DNA of 27,873 nt from RGIG4079 sp045637505 (GTDB taxonomy: Bacteria > Bacteroidota > Bacteroidia > Bacteroidales > Muribaculaceae): contig JAZTZO010000023.1 in the NCBI GenBank assembly GCA_045637505.1, positions 1-27,873 on the forward strand, written 5' to 3'. This document shows positions 7,800 through 16,006 of this stretch, one piece after another. How positions within the stretch are numbered: position 1 is the stretch's first letter; every line of letters begins with the position of its first letter. The notes under the pieces are model-generated. The model was not told the DNA's origin, ran no database searches, and saw nothing but the letters and a program-made list of their open reading frames with translations. A program made the position numbers and the translations under genes.

Positions 7800-9707
7800 C
7801 TATTCATTAGTGCATGTTATTATTTCTTCCTCGTTAATGGTTATAATGCCCTCATCAAGCAATTGTCGAATGGTTTCTATGATTAGCTGTTGATTGGCAT
7901 TTGCATGCGAAACGAAATGAGACAATTTATGTCCACCAGGCTGTGAAGCCATATATATTATTGACTCGCGAAGCTGTGAAGGTGAAACATTGGATGTTCT
8001 TGATTGTTTGTTTTGTCGGCAATAATCACATTTTCCACAAGGTTGCAAGGGTTTTTCTCCAAAATATTCAAGCATTATGTTCACGCGACAATGGTCGAGC
8101 GAAAACGCAAATTGCTTCATCGTCTCAATGCGTTTAGATAGCTTGGCAAATTGATCTTCATATATACTTTTGGGCAATATAATGTATTTGGGCAACTCGC
8201 GTGATGAGGTGTATAATACATATGGAGTGCTTTTTCGAGGCACATAATGAAGAACATGCATTTTTGATAAAGTCAACAATGCAGTATATATATCTTGCTC
8301 AGAGATGTTTAATCGGCTTGCAAGCAAAGACTCGTTGATATATACATAGTCGGCAAACAATCCAGTATATGATCTTAAAAGTAATTGGAAAACACGGTCA
8401 ACGTTATTCTCAAGATTTAGAGAATATAATTCTTCTTTGTTTAGGAGAATTATTACGCGAGAAGAGGTGCTAATCTCCTCGGTGAATTCTATGTATTGAG
8501 CTTGAGTTAGTATAGTGAGGGCACTATGAGTAGGGATGGGTGGAAGTTCAAATCTTTTGCAAAAGAGGTTGAAGTTAAATTCATATAATTGATTATATCC
8601 ATCTCCAATTGCTACTTCAAGAAAATTGCCTAATAGCTCATATACTTTTTTAATAAAATTTTTTTCGGGGAATTTTTCTGCCAAACGACGGCTTAACGTT
8701 GCTTTGTCGTATTTTGCACATAATAACACTGCATATGACTGTCGGCCATCTCGTCCGGCGCGCCCCGCTTCTTGGTAATATTCTTCAAGTGAAGATGGGA
8801 TGTCGTAGTGGACAACAGTTCTAACATCGGGTTTATCAATGCCCATGCCAAAAGCATTTGTTGCAACCATAACTCGACATTCATCATGTTTCCATTTATT
8901 TTGTTTCTCGTTTTTGTCTTCGGGAGAGAGCCCAGCATGATAGAAGTCGGACGAAATTCCTTCTTTGTGTAAAACCTCAGCAATTTCTCTTGTGCGACGC
9001 CTTGATCTAACATATACTATAGCACTACCATGTGTTGATTTGAGGATTTTAAGTAGTTGGCCTTCCTTATGTTCACCATATCTTACAATGTATGATAAGT
9101 TGTCACGAGAAAAACTTCGTGCATATATGTTGCGAGTGCGAAACTCAAGTTTGTCCATAATATCCTCTACTACATCGGGAGTTGCCGATGCAGTAAGAGC
9201 AAGCACTGGTGCTAGTGGAAACAACTTTCTGATATCTTTGATATTTAGATATGACGGACGGAAATCATATCCCCATTGTGATATACAATGAGCCTCATCT
9301 ACAACGATAAGTCTAACGTCCATCAATCGCAAACTGTCAATAAGTTTTTTTGATTGAAGTTTTTCGGGAGAAAGATATAATAATTTAGCTTTGCCCAATC
9401 GGCATTTGTCGATAGCAAGTCGGTGTTCCGACAATGTTAATCCCGAGTGAAGATATTGGGCATTAATACCACATTCACGAAGGTTATCCACTTGGTCCTT
9501 CATTAATGAAATGAGTGGAGTTATAACAATAGTTAACCCTTCAAGAGCTATTGCTGGCACTTGAAAAGTGATTGACTTTCCACCACCTGTAGGTAGAAGC
9601 CCCAAGGTGTCATTTCCATCAAGGATTGAGTTGATAATGTCTTCTTGGCAAGGACGAAACGAATCATATCCCCAGTAGTTGCCGAGAATTTCGTGGATAT
9701 AGCTCAT
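7800..9707 (-). CDS. recQ: ATP-dependent DNA helicase RecQ
   Basis: RecQ is a 3'-5' superfamily 2 DNA helicase acting in recombinational repair. The 635-aa protein has Walker A TGGGKS (40-45), DEAH (137-140) followed by CISQWGYDFRP, motif III LTASAT, motif V/VI TNAFGMGIDKPDVR and QEAGRAGRDG, and the four-cysteine zinc motif near 539-562 (HCRVN to CGKCDYC). After the zinc site there is a winged-helix-like segment, and the protein then ends. No HRDC domain is recognisable, unlike E. coli RecQ. It lies 13 nt downstream of recJ. The two act together in E. coli RecF-pathway end processing, so the operon is functionally coherent. Confidence 0.95.
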   Translation of the reverse strand: MSYIHEILGNYWGYDSFRPCQEDIINSILDGNDTLGLLPTGGGKSITFQVPAIALEGLTIVITPLISLMKDQVDNLRECGINAQYLHSGLTLSEHRLAIDKCRLGKAKLLYLSPEKLQSKKLIDSLRLMDVRLIVVDEAHCISQWGYDFRPSYLNIKDIRKLFPLAPVLALTASATPDVVEDIMDKLEFRTRNIYARSFSRDNLSYIVRYGEHKEGQLLKILKSTHGSAIVYVRSRRRTREIAEVLHKEGISSDFYHAGLSPEDKNEKQNKWKHDECRVMVATNAFGMGIDKPDVRTVVHYDIPSSLEEYYQEAGRAGRDGRQSYAVLLCAKYDKATLSRRLAEKFPEKNFIKKVYELLGNFLEVAIGDGYNQLYEFNFNLFCKRFELPPIPTHSALTILTQAQYIEFTEEISTSSRVIILLNKEELYSLNLENNVDRVFQLLLRSYTGLFADYVYINESLLASRLNISEQDIYTALLTLSKMHVLHYVPRKSTPYVLYTSSRELPKYIILPKSIYEDQFAKLSKRIETMKQFAFSLDHCRVNIMLEYFGEKPLQPCGKCDYCRQNKQSRTSNVSPSQLRESIIYMASQPGGHKLSHFVSHANANQQLIIETIRQLLDEGIITINEEEIITCTNE

Positions 9708-9720
9708 TTACCTCTAATTA

Positions 9721-11448
9721 TTATTTTGAAAATCTTATCTCTTTAACAAATAATTGCAGTGTAGAGGTCGCATTGTGATGCTTATTCTCTTCAATCGTAT
9801 AGCATATGTCAAATGGTTTCCCCGAGTGAATGTGTTCGAAGTGTTCAGCCATGTTGAATGCTATACCATTAAGCACCTTGCCCGATGTATTGTCAACGAG
9901 TTCAAGTTTTATGTGTTCAAGTTGACGCCCCACAAGTTTGCTTGTGCCATAGTCAAAAACTCCTTTAGTGCAGAAAATAGGCTTATTGTTGCCAGGTCCA
10001 AAAGGATTGAATTTTTTGAGCGTAGAAATAAAGTCGGGAGTAATATCGGCAAATGATAGATAAGTATCAATATCAAGTTGTGGCCTTAACTGGTTGGGTT
10101 GTATATTATTAGCCACATATTCCTCAAATCTTTTGGCAAATTCGGGAATATTCTCTTCTTTAAGTGATAGGCCTACGGCATAGGTGTGTCCACCAAAGTT
10201 TTCAAGAAGATCACGAGCCGAGTCAATCGCTTTATATACATCAAAACCTTGAACTGAGCGCGAAGACCCAGTAGCTAATCCGTTAGTGAGAGTGAGCACA
10301 ACAGCGGGCTTATAATAAAGCTCGGTGAGGCGCGACGCAACAATTCCAATAATACCTTTATGCCAGTCCTTATTGTATATAACGATTGACTTTTTGTTTG
10401 AATTCATTTCGCCACGAGCCTCAAGGATTGCATTTGCTTCCTCGGTGATTTGCTTATCAAGTTCTTTGCGATCTTGATTGTATTGGTCAATCGCTTCGGC
10501 CTTTTCATAAGCTTCATTAATGTCGCGGGCAACTAATAGTTCAACAGCTTCACTACCACATTGCATGCGTCCCGAAGCATTAATGCGAGGGCCTATTTTG
10601 AAAATAACATCGCTAATTGAAATTTCTCGATTATGAAGTTGACATATCTTCATAATCGCACGAAGCCCCATATTAGGGTTGCTATTGAGCCTTTTCAGGC
10701 CGTGGTAGGTCATGATGCGATTTTCGTCAACCATAGGGACAATGTCGGCAGCAATACTCACTGCAACGAGGTCGAGTAGTGATTCTAACTCTGTAAATGG
10801 CAACCCGTTGCTTATTGCAAAGGCTTGCATAAATTTGTAACCTACGCCACAACCCGATAGGTGAGGGCAAGGGTAGGTGCTATTCTCAAGTTTAGGGTTA
10901 AGAATGGCAACTGCATCGGGTAACTCATCGTCGGGTACATGGTGGTCGCATATGATAAAGTCAATGCCTTTTTCTTTGGCATACTTAACTTCTTCTATAG
11001 CTTTAATGCCACAGTCAAGGATAATTACTAACTTAACGCCTTGTTCGGCGGCAATATCTATACTACGCATAGATATCCCATACCCATCGTCGTAGCGAGT
11101 AGGTATATAATACTCAATGTGGGAGTAAAAATTAAGGAGGTATTTATATACCAAAGCAACCGAGGTAGTACCATCTACATCATAGTCGCCAAAAACCATA
11201 ATTTTCTCCTTTAACCCCATGGCTTGATTAAGCCTATCTACAGCTTTATCCATATCGGGCATAAGGAACGGGTCGTGCATGTCCTTCAGTGATGGATGGA
11301 AGAATTTTTCAGCTTCCTCTACCGAAGTTATGCCACGCTGCACCAAAAGCTCGCTAATAGGAGGACAATTGGCAAAAACTTTCGCCAAGTCGGTCTCTAA
11401 TTTTTGTTCTTCTGTAGTAAGGGGCAAATAATTCCATTTGCTTGTCAT
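9721..11448 (-). CDS. recJ: Single-stranded-DNA-specific exonuclease RecJ
   Basis: RecJ is a 5'-3' ssDNA exonuclease of the DHH phosphoesterase superfamily, used in recombination and mismatch repair. The 575-aa protein is a normal RecJ length. Visible motifs are GDYDVDGTTS (near 85-94), the DHH motif ICDHHVPDD (near 163-171), GPRINASGRM, and the DHHA1 signature ENFGGHTYAVG near 415-425. The N-terminus (MTSKWNYLPLT) is typical of Bacteroidales RecJ. It heads the recJ-recQ operon. Its nearest -7 box is about 245 nt upstream, implying a long leader. Confidence 0.96.
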   Translation of the reverse strand: MTSKWNYLPLTTEEQKLETDLAKVFANCPPISELLVQRGITSVEEAEKFFHPSLKDMHDPFLMPDMDKAVDRLNQAMGLKEKIMVFGDYDVDGTTSVALVYKYLLNFYSHIEYYIPTRYDDGYGISMRSIDIAAEQGVKLVIILDCGIKAIEEVKYAKEKGIDFIICDHHVPDDELPDAVAILNPKLENSTYPCPHLSGCGVGYKFMQAFAISNGLPFTELESLLDLVAVSIAADIVPMVDENRIMTYHGLKRLNSNPNMGLRAIMKICQLHNREISISDVIFKIGPRINASGRMQCGSEAVELLVARDINEAYEKAEAIDQYNQDRKELDKQITEEANAILEARGEMNSNKKSIVIYNKDWHKGIIGIVASRLTELYYKPAVVLTLTNGLATGSSRSVQGFDVYKAIDSARDLLENFGGHTYAVGLSLKEENIPEFAKRFEEYVANNIQPNQLRPQLDIDTYLSFADITPDFISTLKKFNPFGPGNNKPIFCTKGVFDYGTSKLVGRQLEHIKLELVDNTSGKVLNGIAFNMAEHFEHIHSGKPFDICYTIEENKHHNATSTLQLFVKEIRFSK

Positions 11449-11759
11449 TTATGTTGTTTTTTTATTTTTTTATCTATCTCAAAGCACATGTGACGTTTTT
11501 ATACGAAAAAGCATCACAGCAGTGTGCTGCAATTATGCCAATAAGAATCGTTTGAAAAAGGAGAGGTTGATGTCTTATGTGGCTCTTATATGTTGTTGAG
11601 GTCTAAATTGTTAGTGCCTGTGTCTATGTATATATTATGATATTTTTATTTGATATTAAAATATATACTAAACCCTCAAATAGTATAATTACGCAAATAT
11701 AGCGAAAATAATCGAATAATTGCGTGTTATTAAGGTTTATTTATACAATAAAATGTATA
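11449..11759 (-). other. 311-nt intergenic region: probable long recJ 5' leader
   Basis: Both flanking genes are on the minus strand, so this region should hold the mscS 3' end and the recJ promoter. The only good -7 box I see is at 11694-11701. The transcript from there would have about 240 untranslated nt. It contains a small hairpin (CAGCA/TGCTG around CAC, near 11518-11530) and one 11-codon ORF starting at 11514. No clear intrinsic terminator for mscS is visible. Confidence 0.5.
11694..11701 (-). promoter_or_regulatory. Candidate recJ promoter, -7 box TATATTTG
   Basis: Minus-strand TATATTTGCG matches the extended TAnnTTTG box. It is the closest such match upstream of recJ, 245 nt before its start codon. 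No -33 TTTG is visible at the expected spacing. Confidence 0.5.
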
Positions 11760-12728
11760 TTAAATTTCCTTTTTAAGATGTATGTCCATTTGAGGGAATG
11801 GGAATGATAGCCCGTGTTTGGGCAATTCGTTATAAATAGTTTCGTTAATGTCACCCATTAAACCCCAATAATTGGCTGAAGCAGTCCATGCTCGAGCGGT
11901 AATTACTATGCTACTATCGGCAAGTTTGCTCAATATTACAACCGGTGCTCTATCAACCATTTTGCCAAATGTAGCAAGTGAAACTGAATCAACAGGGATG
12001 CCGCGAAGTTGCATATCGTCTTCGATGTATTTTTTTACCACGCGCTCATCTTTGTTTAATATGTCAAGGATAACTTTGCGCGCAGTCTCTACATTGTCAC
12101 CATATGAAATACTTATATCCCAATCAACGCGTCGATATTCTTCTTTTGAATAGTTGTTGATGCTTCCAGTTGATAGGCCACCATTGGGGATTATAATTGA
12201 TTTATTGTCGGGCGTGCAAATTACAGTGTGGAATATTTGAATTTCTGTAACTGTTCCGGCATATCCTTGCGTTTCAATGTAATCGCCTATTTTATAGGGT
12301 TTTAATAGGAGGATTAATACACCTCCTGCAAAGTTTTGTAAAGTACCGCTGAGGGCCATACCAATTGCTACACCTGCCGAGGCAAATAGTGCTAAAAATG
12401 AAGATGTTTCAATCCCCAAAATTCCTATAACGATAATTAAAAGTATGAAATATAGAACAATCTTTATAAAACTCAATGTGAATGTAGTGAGCGATTGATC
12501 TACATTGCGACGCAATAATATTTTTTGGACTAACTTATATAATTTTTTTATAATAAATTTACCCACATAGAACACAGTAATCGCAATAGCGAGATTTATC
12601 GCAAAATCTGTGATATTTGTTATAGTCTTCTCTATTAAGCTGTCTAAAGATGTGGTTGATAAATCTTTTATGCTAGGAAATACAGTGTTAGTAATTGAAT
12701 CGGTTGGGGTGATTTGAGTTGATAACAT
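11760..12728 (-). CDS. mscS: Small-conductance mechanosensitive channel, MscS family
   Basis: MscS channels open under membrane tension to release solutes during hypo-osmotic shock. The 322-aa protein has three hydrophobic segments in its N-terminal half. The pore-lining helix region is near residues 115-135 (GVAIGMALSGTLQNFAGG), rich in Gly/Ala as in MscS TM3. The beta domain follows (KPYKIGDYIE, GTVTEIQIFHTVI, IIIPNG). An N-terminal extension of about 35 aa precedes the first membrane helix. It lies 15 nt downstream of the C11 peptidase gene and is probably co-transcribed with it, although no functional link is obvious. Confidence 0.93.
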   Translation of the reverse strand: MLSTQITPTDSITNTVFPSIKDLSTTSLDSLIEKTITNITDFAINLAIAITVFYVGKFIIKKLYKLVQKILLRRNVDQSLTTFTLSFIKIVLYFILLIIVIGILGIETSSFLALFASAGVAIGMALSGTLQNFAGGVLILLLKPYKIGDYIETQGYAGTVTEIQIFHTVICTPDNKSIIIPNGGLSTGSINNYSKEEYRRVDWDISISYGDNVETARKVILDILNKDERVVKKYIEDDMQLRGIPVDSVSLATFGKMVDRAPVVILSKLADSSIVITARAWTASANYWGLMGDINETIYNELPKHGLSFPFPQMDIHLKKEI

Positions 12729-12743
12729 GATTATAATTTTTTT

Positions 12744-13913
12744 TTAATAAAAGAGATTGTGGGCTACATCATTCCACCATTGAAGTTGGTTATAACCTTT
12801 AACCTCTGATTGATTAAATTCGTTAATGATATATGTTGATAGGCCACAATGATAGTCTATCTTTAATAAATTCCACATAAGAGGGGTGGCTGCTTTGTAT
12901 AATATTGCCTTGTTAAAAATATCGTGCCACTTGTTTAATAGAGAACTATGATTGATAGCTAGTGCTTCGACGTATTGCTCAAAGTCATAGAAGTAGCAGT
13001 TGGTGTCAATACTGAATTTTTGAGGATTATAGTCAAGAGGTAAGATGTTGTTTGAACGATAGATTTGGGCAGTTATTTCGCCTAATTCTTTTATGTAATG
13101 AGTATTGATAAGTGATATTGCACACGACCTAAGGGAGCCATTTTGGCTATTATAGTAATCAAATGTATTTGCGCATGTTTGCATTAAATTTGCTGTGTCA
13201 GAGAATAATAAAGGGAGATTTTGTTCATATGGCATGCCTTCGGCAGGGATTTCAGTAGCAGAAGCTATGATATGGTCGGTTGTGTTACGAAGTTCATACA
13301 TGACCTCAATAGTGGCCATGTAACAACAATCAAAATATATAAAACTAAACTTCTCATTCTCTAAAATTTGTGCGAGAGTTGTGATATTCATGTGTTTGCC
13401 TTGGTCATCTGCAAAAGCTAATGGTGACTTGTTATTGTCGTGATATATTGCGGGAGGAATCGCACCTTCAGCTATTCCTGTTTGTAGCCAACCGTTAGCA
13501 TGACTCCAAAGTATTAAACCATAATCATCGGCTGGAGCTATTCGTTTGGTATCATTGATAACCTGTTTCATTCGTTGGCTTTCCACCGATGATAGTGATG
13601 AGGGATATTCGTGTAGTATTGTTATTTTACCATTGTTTATTTCTTTTAATACTGGATTCTTCCCTAATGGTGCGTGATATACGATTAATCGTCCATTATT
13701 GAAGTTGTTGCTTTGTGAAGCAAGAATCATTTCGTTTATGTCAATCTCATCATAATTGGCAGCTCCCAATGAATTGCTTGCAACCATATATACCAATATC
13801 GTGCGATTAGAAGAGGCGGTCTTGGGTGTTGGCTCATCTTTATCACAAGAGTGTAGTGTTGTAGCAAAAAATAGGGCTATGAAAAGTTTTATTATATTAT
13901 TGAGGTGATTCAT
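12744..13913 (-). CDS. Clostripain-like (family C11) cysteine peptidase lipoprotein
   Basis: This 389-aa protein has a signal peptide ending in the lipobox LHSC (C23), so it should be a surface or periplasmic lipoprotein. The C11 signatures are a TILVYMVASNSLG strand near 38-50, the catalytic histidine H138 in LWSHANGW, and the catalytic cysteine in FDCCYM (C197 by alignment with the D-A-C-L-M pattern; C196 is the adjacent alternative). Known relatives such as PmC11 and fragipain cleave after basic residues and mature by autoproteolysis; neither property is visible here. Its -7 box ends 4 nt before the ATG, so the mRNA may be leaderless. Confidence 0.9.
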   Translation of the reverse strand: MNHLNNIIKLFIALFFATTLHSCDKDEPTPKTASSNRTILVYMVASNSLGAANYDEIDINEMILASQSNNFNNGRLIVYHAPLGKNPVLKEINNGKITILHEYPSSLSSVESQRMKQVINDTKRIAPADDYGLILWSHANGWLQTGIAEGAIPPAIYHDNNKSPLAFADDQGKHMNITTLAQILENEKFSFIYFDCCYMATIEVMYELRNTTDHIIASATEIPAEGMPYEQNLPLLFSDTANLMQTCANTFDYYNSQNGSLRSCAISLINTHYIKELGEITAQIYRSNNILPLDYNPQKFSIDTNCYFYDFEQYVEALAINHSSLLNKWHDIFNKAILYKAATPLMWNLLKIDYHCGLSTYIINEFNQSEVKGYNQLQWWNDVAHNLFY

Positions 13914-13914
13914 A

Positions 13915-13934
13915 GTGCAAATTTACAAAAAAAA
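13915..13934 (-). promoter_or_regulatory. C11 peptidase promoter, -7 box TAAATTTG, near-leaderless
   Basis: The -7 box TAAATTTG (13918-13925, minus strand) ends 4 nt before the start codon at 13913. The 20-nt block GTGCAAATTTAC plus eight A (plus-strand view) is repeated exactly at the promoter of the DUF6377 gene (15911-15930). Confidence 0.6.
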
Positions 13935-13977
13935 GCAGCAATTTGCTTAATTCTTGAGTGAGAATGTGCATTACTAT

Positions 13978-14017
13978 AAAAAACAAATAAGGTCACTCCT
14001 CACGAGGCGACCTTATT
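13978..14017 (-). terminator. Strong intrinsic terminator, minus strand
   Basis: AATAAGGTC (13986-13994) pairs with GACCTTATT (14009-14017), and the interior can pair further (CCTC with GAGG). On the minus strand it is followed by TTATTTGTTTTTT; on the plus strand no T-run follows. It therefore terminates transcripts coming from the DUF6377 side, 280 nt after that gene's stop, or a short RNA starting near 14157. Confidence 0.75.
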
Positions 14018-14157
14018 AGTAGTCTTGTTGTAAGACATTACATAACTAACATAAAACACATTTACTTAATACGCGATTTTTTATCGCAAAAAAATACTAA
14101 CAATCTATACTAACCCTAAATAGAAATAAATCTATAACTTTTGTTTTTTTGAATTGC
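13978..14157 (-). ncRNA. Candidate small RNA (about 180 nt) or DUF6377 3' UTR RNA
   Basis: A -7 box TAACTTTGCA at 14162-14169 and the terminator at 13978-14017 bracket about 180 nt without a credible ORF. Besides the terminator, two small hairpins could form: GCGAT/ATCGC at 14073-14087 and GTCTT/AAGAC at 14022-14036. This could be an independent sRNA or part of the 3' UTR of the upstream gene. I recognise no known RNA family. The rest of the gap (14170-14298) is AT-rich, with one weak hairpin at 14247-14263 lacking a T-run. Confidence 0.4.
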
Positions 14158-14161
14158 GATG

Positions 14162-14169
14162 CAAAGTTA
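14162..14169 (-). promoter_or_regulatory. -7 box TAACTTTG of the candidate small RNA
   Basis: Minus-strand TAACTTTGCA matches the extended consensus. It sits inside a short inverted repeat, GCGAT (14156-14160) and ATCGC (14169-14173). No -33 TTTG is seen at the expected distance. Confidence 0.45.
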
Positions 14170-14298
14170 TCGCTTTTTTTAATGAGGGCGGTATTAGTAT
14201 GAATAAAATATAAATAAAAATATATTTGTATAATTTCTAATATACAGTAATATAATGTATTACCGCATTATCTATTGTGGTTGAATATAAATCTAAAT

Positions 14299-15876
14299 TT
14301 AGCCTATTGATTTTATTTTTAGGATGTTTTTTTCAAAATTTTCTCTGTCAATAGCTTTGTTTTTTAATTTATTACGATAGGTATATATGGTGTTTATTGA
14401 ATAGTTTAGCATTTGAGCTATTCTCGAGCTATCATCAATCCCTAATCTCATAAGAGCGAGAATGCGTAGTTCGGTATTTAGTTTTTCTTCATCTTTGAGA
14501 GTGATTTGTTGCTCGGGTAGTAACAAATCATTTACATTTTCAATAAATGTGGGGTAGATATTGAGGAAGGCATTATCAAAGACTTCGTAAAATTCTTTAC
14601 TTTGTTCTTCAATGAATTTTCCTGATTTTGTGATTTTGTATAAGTCATCAATTTTGCCAGCACTAATTTTTCGGTTTACGATGTTGCTAAATTGATTTAA
14701 TTTGTCCATGTAAATTGAGCAGAGGCTCAAGAACTGACTTATATATATCTCTTTAGTGTCATTTGCAATTTTGAGATTATTTCGCATCTTATTAAGGCGC
14801 TTAGTATCGCGATACAAGTAAATCAATGCGAATAATAGGAACAAAGCTAAAACTATTATGCTTATAATAACTAAATTGATGAGTTTGTTTCTGTCTTTGA
14901 TTTCGGCCGAGTGGGCTTCCTCTATGATTGACATTACTTTAGCTACTTGAGCCATACGCATGCGGGCCTTGCATTCAACGGCATTTTCTTGAGCAATTGT
15001 AGAGTAGGAATAAGCTCGTTTTATGTCTCCGGTATTTAGGAGTTTTGCACTTAATTCTTGGATGGAGACCACTTCAAGTGTAGAGTTTTTAATATCAGCT
15101 ATTGCCGATTCGGCTAAATAATAGATATATTCATTTTCATTGTCCTCTTTTAGAGCAATGGTTGCAAGTGTATGTGTGGCTCGAGCATAAAGTTTGTCAT
15201 TTTTATTGATTGAGGTTAATGCGTCTTCAAGAATGGCTTTGGCCTTGGAATATTCCTTTTTTTTAAGGTACCATTCTCCCATATTGACTTTATATTTATT
15301 GCTTTTCTTGTCAATCGAACTGAGTAGGCCTATATGGGAAGAGTCTGTTTTAGCTTGCCATTTTTTAGTGAGTTCATTATATTCATCGTAAAACACTGCA
15401 ATGTAAGAGTAAAGTTGTTTGCCCGATTCATAATATAATTCTTTTAGAAATGGCGAAATGGTTGTTGTATCAATACTTGTATATATATCGTTGGCTTCAG
15501 TTGTAAATCCGGCTAATGGCAAATATGTTGATAATTTTAGTGCCATTATGGTTGCAATAGAGTCGTGGTTCTCGTTAATGGATTTAGTGAGGCCTTGATG
15601 GAAATATGCAATTGCCGAGTCGTTGTTGAAAGCAACATAAGCGTTGCCTATCTCGAGCAAAAGTTCAATGTTTTTTTTGTTTTGAATAGTGTGGTATTGT
15701 TGATTTTTAAGAGAGTCTATTTTTGCTCGTAAAGAATTTTTATATGTGTTTCGATTTTTTATTTCGTAGTCAAGAGTGTTCAATGTCTCAACAACTTTCG
15801 CATCAGTGATTTGTATCGCTTGAAGCTGAGAGAAATTAACTGCAATAAGAAACAATAAAATAATCTTTTTAATCAT
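14299..15876 (-). CDS. TPR transmembrane regulator with DUF6377 / LuxR-like HTH C-terminus
   Basis: This 525-aa protein has a signal peptide (residues 1-20, ending LQA), a periplasmic region of about 300 residues with TPR-like helical pairs, and a membrane helix at about 332-353. The cytoplasmic region of about 170 residues is the DUF6377 type found in Bacteroidota. Its last 70 residues (LRILALMRLGIDDSSRIAQML followed by NTIYTYRNKLKNKA) look like a LuxR-type helix-turn-helix. The architecture suggests a one-component sensor that reads an envelope signal and binds DNA from the membrane. It diverges from an AraC-family gene with a palindrome between the two promoters. The ligand and targets are unknown. 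Confidence 0.88.
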   Translation of the reverse strand: MIKKIILLFLIAVNFSQLQAIQITDAKVVETLNTLDYEIKNRNTYKNSLRAKIDSLKNQQYHTIQNKKNIELLLEIGNAYVAFNNDSAIAYFHQGLTKSINENHDSIATIMALKLSTYLPLAGFTTEANDIYTSIDTTTISPFLKELYYESGKQLYSYIAVFYDEYNELTKKWQAKTDSSHIGLLSSIDKKSNKYKVNMGEWYLKKKEYSKAKAILEDALTSINKNDKLYARATHTLATIALKEDNENEYIYYLAESAIADIKNSTLEVVSIQELSAKLLNTGDIKRAYSYSTIAQENAVECKARMRMAQVAKVMSIIEEAHSAEIKDRNKLINLVIISIIVLALFLLFALIYLYRDTKRLNKMRNNLKIANDTKEIYISQFLSLCSIYMDKLNQFSNIVNRKISAGKIDDLYKITKSGKFIEEQSKEFYEVFDNAFLNIYPTFIENVNDLLLPEQQITLKDEEKLNTELRILALMRLGIDDSSRIAQMLNYSINTIYTYRNKLKNKAIDRENFEKNILKIKSIG

Positions 15877-15910
15877 ATTGGTTATTTTGAAAATTAATTA
15901 TGATTGATAG

Positions 15911-15930
15911 GTGCAAATTTACAAAAAAAA
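15911..15930 (-). promoter_or_regulatory. DUF6377 gene promoter, -7 box TAAATTTG
   Basis: TAAATTTG (15914-15921, minus strand) lies 37 nt before the ATG at 15876. It is part of a 20-nt block identical to the C11 peptidase promoter at 13915-13934. The -33 region falls in the palindrome 15930-15949 and has no TTTG. Confidence 0.65.
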
Positions 15931-15949
15931 TTAATTCTTTAGAATTAAT
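15930..15949. promoter_or_regulatory. 20-bp perfect palindrome between divergent promoters (candidate operator)
   Basis: ATTAATTCT (15930-15938) and AGAATTAAT (15941-15949) are exact reverse complements around TT. The site lies between the minus-strand -7 box 15914-15921 and the plus-strand -7 box 15954-15961, covering the -33 position of both. Neither promoter has a consensus -33, consistent with control by a protein bound here. Which of the two flanking regulators binds is unknown. Confidence 0.55.
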
Positions 15950-15953
15950 GTGT

Positions 15954-15961
15954 TATCTTTG
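15954..15961 (+). promoter_or_regulatory. AraC-family gene promoter, -7 box TATCTTTG
   Basis: TATCTTTGCA is a full match to the extended Bacteroides -7 box, 45 nt before the ATG at 16007. Its -33 position falls in the palindrome rather than on a TTTG. Confidence 0.7.
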
Positions 15962-16006
15962 CAATGCTAATTATATAAAGGAACCAGTATATAATACATT
16001 TAATAT

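Noticed and set aside
14156..14180. Plus-strand hairpin GCGAT/ATCGC followed by seven T, resembling a terminator
   Set aside because: There is no plus-strand transcription unit upstream for it to end, and the stem is only 5 bp. The T-run is better seen as the sequence upstream of a minus-strand -7 box.
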